A DNA stretch of 64,000 nt from Bacilli bacterium. GTDB lineage: Bacteria > Bacillota > Bacilli > RF39 > UBA660. Below the pieces are notes generated by a model. The model saw only the letters and a list, made by a program, of their open reading frames with translations, was not told the DNA's origin and ran no database searches. Position numbers and translations under genes: made by a program. The stretch is taken from contig JAFXUK010000023.1 of NCBI GenBank assembly GCA_017525015.1, forward strand, positions 1-64,000, given 5' to 3'. This document shows, piece by piece, positions 1 through 8,075 of the stretch (position 1 is its first letter; each line of letters begins with the position of its first letter).

Positions 1-1
1 A

Positions 2-859
2 ACTAAAAAAACAAAAACAACAAAAACAACAAGTGCAGTAAAAACTGTTAAAAATAAAACAACTAAATCAGCAACAAAGAAGAACATCAAACTACCATCA
101 TTAATTCAAGAAGAAAACAACTATGGACGTACTATTATTGCTGCATTCATTATAGTAATAATATTCTTAGGTGGATATTTCATATTAAGAGATGTTAAAA
201 ATGGTAATAATCCATTTGATGCAATGACAGCAACTGCTGATGAAAAAGAATTCAAAAAAGAATATGAATCAATTAATGGTATGGCTCGTACAAATGGCCA
301 AACAAATAAAAAAGTAAATATCAAAGATAAAAATAGAATGGAATATATCGATATTGATAAAGCTATTGAAATTCTTGAAGAAGGTAGTGGAATAATCTAT
401 TTTGGTTATGCAGCTGATCCATTATGTCGTAATGCTGTTTTACCATTAATCGATGCTGTAACAAGCTCTGATTTAGAAAAAGTATACTACGTTAATGTTC
501 GTGAAGATGACAAAGTAGAAAATGATATTAGAGATACATATGAATTAAATGAACACAATAAACCAAAACAAGTAAGAGAAGGAAATAGTAGATATAAAGA
601 ATTATTAGTCCTTCTAGCCAATCAATTACCTGATTATGTATTAACTACTGAAAAAGGTAAAACAGTTAATACTGGTGAAAAAAGATTAGAGGTTCCTTTA
701 GTAGTAGCTGTTAAAAAAGGTGAAGTAATTGGTTATCATTTAGGAACAGTACCTGGAAACAAAGAAGATGATAGTGGTAAAGTTCCTGAACTATCAAAAT
801 CAGATGAAAAAGATCTTGAAGGTATCTATCAAGAAATAATTGAAGATTATTTAAAATAA
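2..859 (+). CDS. membrane-anchored thioredoxin-fold protein (5' end outside window)
   Basis: The reading frame is open from the left edge, so the true start lies upstream. It begins with a Lys/Thr/Ala-rich tail, then one membrane helix (about bases 134-185), then an outward-facing or periplasm-side domain. That domain resembles the thioredoxin-like fold of bacteriocin-transport-accessory (PedC/BrcD-type) proteins: a strand IIYFGYA, a position equivalent to the redox motif reading ADPLC, a helix, and later a VPLVVAV strand with the cis-proline typical of the fold. Only one cysteine is left where CxxC is expected, so classical disulfide exchange is unlikely. The fold is inferred by eye; the role is unknown. 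A terminator starts at the stop codon. Confidence 0.6.
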   Translation, partial: TKKTKTTKTTSAVKTVKNKTTKSATKKNIKLPSLIQEENNYGRTIIAAFIIVIIFLGGYFILRDVKNGNNPFDAMTATADEKEFKKEYESINGMARTNGQTNKKVNIKDKNRMEYIDIDKAIEILEEGSGIIYFGYAADPLCRNAVLPLIDAVTSSDLEKVYYVNVREDDKVENDIRDTYELNEHNKPKQVREGNSRYKELLVLLANQLPDYVLTTEKGKTVNTGEKRLEVPLVVAVKKGEVIGYHLGTVPGNKEDDSGKVPELSKSDEKDLEGIYQEIIEDYLK

Positions 860-882
860 AACTGGAATTATCCAGTTTTTTC
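859..882 (+). terminator. intrinsic terminator
   Basis: Stem AAACTGGA/TCCAGTTT with an ATTA loop, followed by a T-run, begins at the stop codon of the preceding gene. Confidence 0.85.
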
Positions 883-911
883 TTGCCTTAATAGATTAAA
901 GTACTTATAAT
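883..911 (+). promoter_or_regulatory. sigmaA-type promoter
   Basis: TTGCCT (883-888) and TATAAT (906-911) are separated by exactly 17 bases. The -35 box begins right at the T-run of the upstream terminator. Predicted transcription start is near 918, which leaves a leader of about 125 bases before the next gene. Confidence 0.75.
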
Positions 912-917
912 AAAAAC

Positions 918-1012
918 CGTGTCACAAAAGGTGATAGATATTAGTCAAAGTAATATCGCAAAAATTGAGCTAGAGTAGTTTGGAGGTCAAAGGGAAAAAT
1001 TATTTTCTAACT
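918..1012 (+). promoter_or_regulatory. structured 5' leader, possible riboswitch
   Basis: The leader holds a small hairpin TCAC/GTGA (922-934 region) and a stem GATATTA/TAATATC closed by a GTCAAAG loop, followed directly by CGCAAAAA and then a CTA. The order of a stem with an A-rich loop, then CGCAAA, then CTA recalls the first half of the c-di-GMP-I (GEMM) aptamer, but the second helix and the closing element do not fit well. I can support a structured leader; the class is a guess. Confidence 0.3.
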
Positions 1013-1045
1013 AAAAAAATTTTATAGCAAAGGAGATAATTAAGA

Positions 1046-2317
1046 ATGGAAACTAATGAACAAGGGTTAACTAGAGAAGAAAAAATAATGTTCTTCATTC
1101 TAGGAATAATCCTAATGGTCGCAGTTGGAGTCTTAATTATCGATGGATTTTCTAAAAATGATAAATCATTAAATAGTGAGACTCCAACAAGTGAAGTCGA
1201 AACGGGTAAAGAAGAATCAAATACGGAAGATACCGAAAGCTTAAAAGAAGCAGAAGAAGTTGAATCTGAAACTAAAGAAACTAATAACGAAGAATCTGAA
1301 AAGGGAAGTTCTGAAAACACAGAAAATAAAAATGAAGAAACTGTAGTTGAAGAACCAAAAGAAAATAATGAAAGTAAAAACGAAGAACAAAGTGAAGTAA
1401 AAGAAAATGAACAAGAATCATCTACTGATAATAATGATAAGAAAAACTTACCATATACTGCAGCCGATGATGATGAATATGTCGATAGACATAATAGCGG
1501 ATGGAATTTCAATAGAGAAATTGTTACAGAAGCATATACAGGTACAAAGATTCATATTAACAAGAATGTCGTTCTTGAAAATGGTGTTATGGAAGAAGCT
1601 GTTGTTACTGTTCGTAGAGTTATAGGTAATAGACTTGTAATTATTGATACGAAAAATGGTGAATTCATAGCTGAAGAAGGTACATATGTATATTCTTATA
1701 CTCATAATAATTTAACTAAAGAAATTAAATTAAATGTATACAATAAATTAGAAGCTGAAAGCGTATCTATTCTAGGTTTAAAAGAAACTGATAATGAAAA
1801 GAAAAATGTTGATGCTAATATTTATTTAAATAATCATCATGCTACATTAACAGAAGATGAAGACGTTTATTTAATTACAGCTGTTAATAACAGAAGAAGT
1901 AACGAAGTTCTAATTAAAGTAAAACTAAACAAAAATTCTGATAGCATTACTTCAAAAACAAGAGGAGTAAAAGTATTAGAACCTAGCAATTATCATGAAG
2001 AATTAGATAATAATGAAATAATTTTACTAATTAATTTAGATCTATTATCTAAAGAAGACACTAATGTCATAACCTTAAACATTGACGGAACAAATTATGT
2101 ATTTAAACTTAAAGTAAAAATGGTAAATAGTTCTGTTGAAGAAGAGAATAAAAAGGGAGAGTCTAAAGAAGATACTAACTTAAACAAACCTATTGTTGAA
2201 GAACCACCAGAGGAATCTGATGAAGCTTTAACAGAAGAAACATTATATGAAGATTATTCATCTAGTGTAAATTTAACATTAGATGTAGAAAGTCAATCTT
2301 TAGAAGAAGTCCCGTGA
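1046..2317 (+). CDS. single-pass membrane-anchored surface protein, acidic linker
   Basis: A 423-residue protein with a short cytoplasmic tail, one membrane helix (about residues 16-38), then about 100 residues very rich in Glu, Ser, Asn and Lys, which looks like a disordered wall-spanning linker. The extracellular part (about residues 150-350) is predicted beta-rich, with Ig-like spacing of hydrophobic residues, and an acidic tail ends the protein. No catalytic motif is recognised. The start has a strong AGGAGA ribosome-binding site. It is transcribed alone behind a 125-base leader, so it is probably individually regulated. Function unknown. Confidence 0.75.
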   Translation: METNEQGLTREEKIMFFILGIILMVAVGVLIIDGFSKNDKSLNSETPTSEVETGKEESNTEDTESLKEAEEVESETKETNNEESEKGSSENTENKNEETVVEEPKENNESKNEEQSEVKENEQESSTDNNDKKNLPYTAADDDEYVDRHNSGWNFNREIVTEAYTGTKIHINKNVVLENGVMEEAVVTVRRVIGNRLVIIDTKNGEFIAEEGTYVYSYTHNNLTKEIKLNVYNKLEAESVSILGLKETDNEKKNVDANIYLNNHHATLTEDEDVYLITAVNNRRSNEVLIKVKLNKNSDSITSKTRGVKVLEPSNYHEELDNNEIILLINLDLLSKEDTNVITLNIDGTNYVFKLKVKMVNSSVEEENKKGESKEDTNLNKPIVEEPPEESDEALTEETLYEDYSSSVNLTLDVESQSLEEVP

Positions 2318-2328
2318 ATGACACAACT

Positions 2329-2353
2329 AAAAACATGATAATCATGTTTTTTT
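2329..2353 (+). terminator. intrinsic terminator
   Basis: Stem AAAACATGA/TCATGTTTT with loop TAA and a T-run. Confidence 0.85.
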
Positions 2354-2377
2354 CTTTTAAAAAAATAACCATTAGTA

Positions 2378-2383
2378 TATAAT
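2378..2383 (+). promoter_or_regulatory. -10 box of the dnaB-dnaI operon
   Basis: TATAAT lies 24 bases before the dnaB start codon; the matching -35 is weak (TTTTAA around 2355). Confidence 0.5.
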
Positions 2384-2407
2384 AAAGACAAGGAAGAAGG
2401 TGTTATT

Positions 2408-3673
2408 ATGAAATTGTTTTCACTCTTGCCAGCTGATACATATACAATAATAAATAGAAGTATCATAACTGAAGAAGACAAAAATAACATCATTTCTTTA
2501 TATGAACCATTAATTGGTCCAATTGCTGTTAGTTTATATTTCACATTACTTAGAGATATCAAACTACTAGATTTTATTAGTAAAGATTATACCCATCATC
2601 ATTTAATGAATATGATGAGTAGTAGTATTGAAACAATCAAACTAGCAAGACAATCTCTAGAAGGAGTAGGTCTTCTAAAGACTTATTATAAAGAAGGAGA
2701 TCCTAATTCATATGTTTATGAATTATTCTCACCACTATCATCAAGAGAATTCTTTTCATCTCCAATATTTAATGTGGCTTTATATAATTCTATTGGTAAA
2801 TATGAATATGATTTACTAAAAAAAGAGTATAGTCTTCCAGAAATTAATTTACAATCATATGAAGATATATCAGTATCCTTAAATGAGATATATGATTCAT
2901 CTCCAAATATTCTTCCTTTTGAAACAAGAGGAACCATGACTAATAATATTAAATTAGATAGTAATATTAATTTTGATTTATTATTATCATCTTTACCAAA
3001 GGGTTTAATAAATAAAAAGTATATAACTAAAAAGATAAAAGAATTAATTGAACAATTATCATTTATCTATAATTTAGATACATTAAAAATAGCTGAGATA
3101 CTAAAGAAATCCTTAAAAGATAATGGAATTATTGACGAAGAATTATTACGTAAAAATGCTCGTAAATATTATCAATATAATAATGATGGTAAACTACCTA
3201 GCTTAGTATATAAATCTCAACCAGATTCATTAAAAGAATCAGTAACACCAAAAGATATCTTAACTGAAAAAATATATCAATTTGAAAATACAACACCTTA
3301 TGATTATTTAAGAATAAAAAATAAAGGAACTAATCCAACTACAAGTGAATTAAAACTACTAGAAACATTACTTGTTGATATGAAATTAACTCCAGCAGTT
3401 GTTAATGTTTTAATAGATTATGTTCTAAGAAAAAATAATAACAAATTATCTAAAGGCTATGTTGAAACCATTGCCAGTCAATGGATGAGAGCAGGTATTA
3501 CTACAGCTACTGAAGCTATTGAATTAGCTAGAAAAGAAAATGGTAAAAAACCAAAGAGTACTTCAAAGAAGAAAGATGAAGCTCCATCATGGTTAAATAA
3601 AACAATTGAAAAAGCTGAACTAACTAAAGAAGAACAAGAAGAATTAGATGAACTATTGAAAGAATTTAGGTGA
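2408..3673 (+). CDS. dnaB: replication initiation and membrane attachment protein DnaB (DnaD/DnaB family)
   Basis: The 421-residue protein matches the low-GC Gram-positive DnaB primosome protein, which with DnaD and DnaI loads the replicative helicase at the origin and at stalled forks. The N-terminal half has the winged-helix-like region of the family. The C-terminal third (about residues 290-380) fits the DnaB_2 domain, including the late motif YVETIASQWMRAGI, the conserved Tyr...Ile...Trp signature. It ends in a charged tail. The stop overlaps the ribosome-binding site of dnaI four bases downstream, the same dnaB-dnaI pairing as in Bacillus, which makes the assignment firm. Confidence 0.85.
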   Translation: MKLFSLLPADTYTIINRSIITEEDKNNIISLYEPLIGPIAVSLYFTLLRDIKLLDFISKDYTHHHLMNMMSSSIETIKLARQSLEGVGLLKTYYKEGDPNSYVYELFSPLSSREFFSSPIFNVALYNSIGKYEYDLLKKEYSLPEINLQSYEDISVSLNEIYDSSPNILPFETRGTMTNNIKLDSNINFDLLLSSLPKGLINKKYITKKIKELIEQLSFIYNLDTLKIAEILKKSLKDNGIIDEELLRKNARKYYQYNNDGKLPSLVYKSQPDSLKESVTPKDILTEKIYQFENTTPYDYLRIKNKGTNPTTSELKLLETLLVDMKLTPAVVNVLIDYVLRKNNNKLSKGYVETIASQWMRAGITTATEAIELARKENGKKPKSTSKKKDEAPSWLNKTIEKAELTKEEQEELDELLKEFR

Positions 3674-3677
3674 TCTT

Positions 3678-4547
3678 ATGAGTGAAATAAAATTTGATTT
3701 AGATTCATTAAAAGAATCATATAAAGAAGCTTCTAAAGATATCCAATTTAGAAGACTAGTAAAAACTATCAAAGCATCTGATGATATAGCTATGAAATAT
3801 ACTTCATCTTTAGAAGAAACAGTTAAAGAATTAAATAATTGTTCTAAATGCAAAGGCTTAATATATTGTAAGAATAGATTAGAAGGGCATGTTTTCTATC
3901 CTGAATTAAAAGATAATACAATCATCTTTTCCTATGCGCCTTGTAAGTATCGTAAAGAAGCATTAAAAGCTGAACAAAATAGAATATCTAGAGATAAAGA
4001 TATCTTAATGGCTTCTATGAAAGATATTGATAAAGATAAAGAAAGAATTGAAGTAATAAAATGGATCAAAAAGTTCTATGATTCTTATGATAAAAATAGT
4101 GAATGCAAAGGTTTATATCTACATGGCAATTTCGGCTGTGGAAAAACATTCTTAATCTCTGCATTATTTAACGAATTATCTAAAAAACGTATTTCATCAG
4201 AAATAGTATATTTCCCAGAATTACTTAGAGATATCAAAAGTGATTTTGATTCTTATGGAGATCGTATGGAATATCTAGAAGATGTTGATTTATTACTTAT
4301 AGATGATATCGGTGCTGAAAAAGTAACTGATTGGAGTAGGGACGAAATCCTTGGAACAATCTTACAAAAAAGAATGAATAATTATAAAGCTACCTTCTTT
4401 ACTTCTAACTTAGATATCGAAGGATTAGAAAGTCATTTAAGAATAAATAACAATAGTGATGATGAAATAAAAGCTAAAAGAATTATTGAAAGAATTAAAC
4501 AATTATGTGATGTAATTGAATTACAAGGAGAGAATAAACGTAAATAG
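3678..4547 (+). CDS. dnaI: primosomal helicase loader DnaI
   Basis: This 289-residue AAA+ ATPase loads replicative helicase rings. The N-terminal domain carries Cys55, Cys58, Cys64 and Cys89, fitting the zinc-binding helicase-interaction domain of DnaI. The ATPase domain has Walker A GNFGCGKT (residues 150-157), Walker B LLLIDD (205-210) and a sensor-1 TSN (242-244). The gene is translationally coupled to dnaB. Its last codons also form the 5' arm of the operon terminator. Confidence 0.9.
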   Translation: MSEIKFDLDSLKESYKEASKDIQFRRLVKTIKASDDIAMKYTSSLEETVKELNNCSKCKGLIYCKNRLEGHVFYPELKDNTIIFSYAPCKYRKEALKAEQNRISRDKDILMASMKDIDKDKERIEVIKWIKKFYDSYDKNSECKGLYLHGNFGCGKTFLISALFNELSKKRISSEIVYFPELLRDIKSDFDSYGDRMEYLEDVDLLLIDDIGAEKVTDWSRDEILGTILQKRMNNYKATFFTSNLDIEGLESHLRINNNSDDEIKAKRIIERIKQLCDVIELQGENKRK

Positions 4548-4560
4548 TTTATTCTTTTTA
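4531..4560 (+). terminator. terminator embedded in the 3' end of dnaI
   Basis: Stem AGAATAAAC (4531-4539)/GTTTATTCT (4547-4555) followed by TTTTAATT. The 5' arm and loop lie inside the coding sequence, and the stop codon is in the loop. Confidence 0.8.
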
Positions 4561-4565
4561 ATTGG

Positions 4566-4594
4566 TTGAAAAAAACTATTAAAAATATTATAAT
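4566..4594 (+). promoter_or_regulatory. sigmaA-type promoter
   Basis: TTGAAA (4566-4571), 17-base spacer, TATAAT (4589-4594), 22 bases before the next start codon. Confidence 0.75.
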
Positions 4595-4616
4595 AATATA
4601 AGAATAGAGTGATAGT

Positions 4617-5858
4617 ATGAAGAAAAAATTACTACTTTTATTTTTATTATTAATACCTTCCATAGTTAGTGCTAAGCAAACTTTTAAATTAGAATGGGAA
4701 CTTGAAAATGAAGAAGAAAAATCTTTATTATTTTCCGAAGAGAAAGATACATATATCTATGCTAAAGGTGATGTATTTGATGGAATTGAAAGATTTGTTA
4801 GTATTGATAAGGAAAACGGAGAATATCTAGATCAAGTTCTTATGGCAGATGAACTCTATATTTATAAAGATGTTGAATTAAAAGAAAGAGGTTTTGTCCT
4901 ATCTGTTGATGAAGAGACTGCTATATTGAATTATATAAGTCAAAAAGTTGATTTTTATTCATCATATCCTAATACTCCAGAGAGAGTTTATTTCCTTGAA
5001 GATATGGATGAAGAAGATATAGAAGATATTTTTGGCGATTATGCTTTCTTATATGATATAGTTATGTCTCCTAAAGGAGAATATTTAACTAATATTAGAG
5101 AAAAGAATGACTATATAATTGTCTATTATCACAATTATAATAATTTATCAGGTATAGAAATCTATAATAAAAATGGGGAATTAATATATGAAGAAACTAA
5201 AGAAAATAATTCAAACGATTCAATAGCTGCTTCTGTTTATGAAGATAAAATATTTGTATTAGATATAACAAACGGAATTGTAAAATTAAATATATATGAT
5301 TTAGAAGGTAATAAATTAATAACTAAAGATCTTACTGAAGATATAAATAATTCTCCATATGCCGGAAACTATTATGATGATGAAATGTATGCATATGACA
5401 TTGATGGAGTAGAAGATGGAGTAATCATTAATATATCTGGTAGATTAAAACATAAAGAAAAAGATAGAGCGGTAAGAATATATTATTCATCAAGATTATT
5501 TAAATATACATATGCATATAATGTTAAAACTAAAGTAGATGGTCAAGGCAAAATAAAAGTTGATACTACAACAGCTGCTAGTGGTGAAGGCGTAACATTT
5601 ACAATTGAACCAGAAGAAGGTTATGTCTTAAGTGCTGTTAAAGTAACTGATGCTAATGGTAATGTAATTGAATTTAAAGATTATACATTTACAATGCCTT
5701 CTGCCGATGTAACTATTGAAGCAGTCTTTGAATTAGAGCATAAAGATGAAACGCAAAACCCATTAACAATCGATACAATTTTAATCGTTTTACCAACACT
5801 TTTAATAATTGGCGTAATCGTTGGTTTAATGTATAAAAAAGTATCTTGGTTAAAATAA
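4617..5858 (+). CDS. secreted, C-terminally membrane-anchored surface protein with InlB-type B-repeat
   Basis: A 413-residue protein with a classical signal peptide (KKK followed by a Leu-rich core, cleavage near SAK at residue 20) and a C-terminal membrane helix (about residues 385-406) with a Lys tail. The central region (residues 20-300) has repeated short beta-type segments and many YIY/YDL motifs and may be a beta-propeller, which I cannot confirm. Residues about 305-370 read like a bacterial B-repeat (GEGVTFTIEPEEGYVLSAVK ... YTFTMPSADVTIEAVFE), a module common in gut-bacterial surface proteins. It is likely displayed outside the cell. Function unknown. Confidence 0.75.
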   Translation: MKKKLLLLFLLLIPSIVSAKQTFKLEWELENEEEKSLLFSEEKDTYIYAKGDVFDGIERFVSIDKENGEYLDQVLMADELYIYKDVELKERGFVLSVDEETAILNYISQKVDFYSSYPNTPERVYFLEDMDEEDIEDIFGDYAFLYDIVMSPKGEYLTNIREKNDYIIVYYHNYNNLSGIEIYNKNGELIYEETKENNSNDSIAASVYEDKIFVLDITNGIVKLNIYDLEGNKLITKDLTEDINNSPYAGNYYDDEMYAYDIDGVEDGVIINISGRLKHKEKDRAVRIYYSSRLFKYTYAYNVKTKVDGQGKIKVDTTTAASGEGVTFTIEPEEGYVLSAVKVTDANGNVIEFKDYTFTMPSADVTIEAVFELEHKDETQNPLTIDTILIVLPTLLIIGVIVGLMYKKVSWLK

Positions 5859-5873
5859 CGTCAAAGAAAGTTA

Positions 5874-5900
5874 AAAAAAGCGAATATATCGCTTTTTTTT
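5874..5900 (+). terminator. intrinsic terminator
   Basis: A-tract and stem GCGA/TCGC flanked by A-run and T-run (AAAAAGCGA ... TCGCTTTTTTTT). Confidence 0.85.
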
Positions 5901-5902
5901 GT

Positions 5903-5908
5903 TATAAT
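5903..5908 (+). promoter_or_regulatory. -10 box of fmt
   Basis: TATAAT lies three bases after the upstream terminator and 17 bases before the fmt start. It overlaps an in-frame upstream ATG at 5907, ruling that ATG out as the start. Confidence 0.6.
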
Positions 5909-5924
5909 GATATTGGTGATAAAT

Positions 5925-6860
5925 ATGAAAGACTTAAAAGTAATATTCATGGGTACACCCGAATTTGCTGTTCCTATTTTGGAAGCATTGATAGAACATA
6001 CTCATGTAATAATGGTCGTTACTCAACCAGATAAAGAAGTAGGTAGACATCATGAACTAGTAGCACCTCCAATTAAGGAGCTAGCTTTAAAACATAATAT
6101 AGAAGTTTACCAACCTCAAAAAATAAGAAAAGAATTTGAACCAGTTGTCAAAGCTAAACCAGATTTAATTGTTACTTGCGCATATGGTCAAATTATACCT
6201 GAAGAAATCCTTAATACTCCTGAACTTGGTTGTATTAATGTCCATGCTTCTTTATTACCAAAACTACGTGGAGGAGCTCCAATCCATCATGCTATAATTG
6301 ATGGACTAGATAAAACTGGTATAACAATTATGTACATGGATAAAAATATGGATACTGGAGATATTATTACTAAAGAAGAAATTCCTATTTTAGATACAGA
6401 TAATGTTGGAACATTACATGACAAATTAAGTATCTTAGGAAAAGAATTATTAATTAGAACATTACCTAGTATTGTTATTGGATCTAATCCTCGTACACCA
6501 CAAAATAATGATGAAGCAACATTTGCTTGGAATATAACTAGAGAAGAAGAACATATTGATTTTAATGCTACAGCACGTGAAGTCTTTAATAAAGTAAGAG
6601 GTTTATATCCTTGGCCAAAAGCCTATACTATTATTAATGGTGACGAAGTAAAAGTATTAGAATGTTTTATTGGTGATAAAGATTCTACTTTATCAGCTGG
6701 AACAATATGTGAAATAAATAAAGATAATATTGGAATATGTACTAAGGATAAAGTAATATATATAACTAAAGTAAAACCATTTGGAAAGAAAGAAATGACT
6801 TGCTTGGATTATGTTAATGGTCTAAGTAAAGAAAAAGTTATTAATACTATTGTCAAATGA
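5925..6860 (+). CDS. fmt: methionyl-tRNA formyltransferase
   Basis: Transfers a formyl group from 10-formyl-tetrahydrofolate to Met-tRNAfMet for translation initiation. The 311-residue length is normal. The N-terminal Rossmann domain opens with VIFMGTPEF; the catalytic set is visible as Asn105 and His107 in NVHASLLP and Asp143 in the MDTGDI motif; the C-terminal OB-like domain includes WNITREEEHIDF and GLYPWPKA. The start at 5925 has a GGTGAT ribosome-binding site; a possible extension to 5907 falls on the -10 box. It overlaps the next gene by four bases (ATGA). Confidence 0.95.
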   Translation: MKDLKVIFMGTPEFAVPILEALIEHTHVIMVVTQPDKEVGRHHELVAPPIKELALKHNIEVYQPQKIRKEFEPVVKAKPDLIVTCAYGQIIPEEILNTPELGCINVHASLLPKLRGGAPIHHAIIDGLDKTGITIMYMDKNMDTGDIITKEEIPILDTDNVGTLHDKLSILGKELLIRTLPSIVIGSNPRTPQNNDEATFAWNITREEEHIDFNATAREVFNKVRGLYPWPKAYTIINGDEVKVLECFIGDKDSTLSAGTICEINKDNIGICTKDKVIYITKVKPFGKKEMTCLDYVNGLSKEKVINTIVK

Positions 6861-7453
6861 GAAAAAAGTTTTTAATTATCTATGGCATAGTTGTAGCTGT
6901 AATACTTATCCTAATATTATTTATTATTCCTGATAGTTTCTTTTTGAAACCATATGAAAAGAATTTTTATGAAATATTTGGTGATAAAGAAACTACCGAT
7001 GTTCCTACAGAACAAGCAAAAACAAATTATACTGATTATGAAGAACAAAAAGAACATTTACTTAAAGGTAATTACAAATATTCTTATCAAATGTTACCAT
7101 TAGTAAATGGTAAATCCGTTATTTATAATTGCGATGGTGAAGTAGCAGATGGTAAAGAAGAAGGTTCTTGTACTAAACCTAGTGATTTACAATATACCGA
7201 AAAAAATAAAGAAAAAATCCTTAAAGATGTAAATTTAAATTATTTGAAACCAGAGTATATTTTTGATTTAATTAAAGATCAAGAAGTCGAACCAATTGAT
7301 TATACTGGTTATCGTGTTTATAAATATAGTATTACTATAAACAAATTAGAAACCGAAATCGAAATAGCAACTGGTAAAGCTGAAATAAATCAAATAGAAA
7401 TAAGTAATCGAAGAGGAGTATATGTTCTCAAATTCAGTGATATAAAATATTGA
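6857..7453 (+). CDS. small signal-anchored protein of unknown function
   Basis: 198 residues: a membrane helix at residues 5-27, then a soluble domain probably outside the cell. Two cysteines (in NCDGEV and GSCTKP) are spaced so that a disulfide is possible. It is translationally coupled to fmt through ATGA, but nothing in the sequence links it to formylation. Not recognised. Confidence 0.7.
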   Translation: MRKKFLIIYGIVVAVILILILFIIPDSFFLKPYEKNFYEIFGDKETTDVPTEQAKTNYTDYEEQKEHLLKGNYKYSYQMLPLVNGKSVIYNCDGEVADGKEEGSCTKPSDLQYTEKNKEKILKDVNLNYLKPEYIFDLIKDQEVEPIDYTGYRVYKYSITINKLETEIEIATGKAEINQIEISNRRGVYVLKFSDIKY

Positions 7454-7478
7454 CAATTAATATTGCTATTGTTAAGAT
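7450..7478 (+). promoter_or_regulatory. consensus-like promoter overlapping a stop codon
   Basis: A perfect TTGACA (7450-7455) overlaps the TGA stop of the previous gene and is followed after 17 bases by TAAGAT (7473-7478). A second -10-like TATAAT lies at 7499-7504. No terminator separates the two genes. Confidence 0.6.
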
Positions 7479-7520
7479 AAAAATCGAGCGATAAAAAATA
7501 TAATGAAAAGAGAGAACACG

Positions 7521-8030
7521 ATGAAAAAAGAAGATAAGATTTCTTTAGAACAATATTATAAATATATTGGTATAACAAGCGATAAAAAGAAAAATCGTGT
7601 TTTAAATCTACTTAAATATTGTAAAGAGGTAAGAGATACTGCTTATCCATTAAAAGACTCTATAGTAACAGAATTATATATAGTTGAATTTACTGCTCGT
7701 AAAGAAGAAAAAAACTTGGTTTATGTTAATGGATCATTATCTTTAAATGATGGTGATCGTAGTGAAGTAAGAACTTTTGAAGCTTATATAATGGATGAAG
7801 TAGGTGAAGCAACGGTCTTCCTAGATATTACCAGAGTATTAGCTCAAGATGAACCAAGAATGATTAGAACAACTGATAAAATAACTGAAGATGATAAAAG
7901 CATAATATCTGTAACTACTTATGCAGGATTAGAAGCAACTGAAAGAAAAGCCTTCAGTTCCGAATTCCCTAAAGTAACTACTGAAGATCAATATGTTAAA
8001 GAAAAACTAAAACAAATAAGTGCTTTCTAA
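7521..8030 (+). CDS. conserved hypothetical cytoplasmic protein
   Basis: 169 residues with no signal peptide or membrane helix. The N-terminal 40 residues look helical and basic; the rest alternates strands and charged loops. The start at 7521 has a GAGAGAA ribosome-binding site; an in-frame ATG at 7503 lies within a -10-like TATAAT and is less likely. I recognise no family. Confidence 0.65.
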   Translation: MKKEDKISLEQYYKYIGITSDKKKNRVLNLLKYCKEVRDTAYPLKDSIVTELYIVEFTARKEEKNLVYVNGSLSLNDGDRSEVRTFEAYIMDEVGEATVFLDITRVLAQDEPRMIRTTDKITEDDKSIISVTTYAGLEATERKAFSSEFPKVTTEDQYVKEKLKQISAF

Positions 8031-8042
8031 AGCACTTTTTTT
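8018..8042 (+). terminator. terminator embedded in the 3' end of the preceding gene
   Basis: AGTGCTTT/AAAGCACT with the TAA stop codon in the turn, followed by TTTTTT. Confidence 0.85.
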
Positions 8043-8052
8043 GATGTCATGG

Positions 8053-8058
8053 TATAAT
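8053..8058 (+). promoter_or_regulatory. extended -10 promoter
   Basis: TGGTATAAT immediately after the terminator; no good -35. Confidence 0.55.
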
Positions 8059-8075
8059 ATAATTGGGTGGTTTGA

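Noticed and set aside
1000..1512. Ser-rich reading frame on the minus strand
   Set aside because: Antisense shadow of the Glu/Lys-rich linker of the gene at 1046; no ribosome-binding site, and low complexity.
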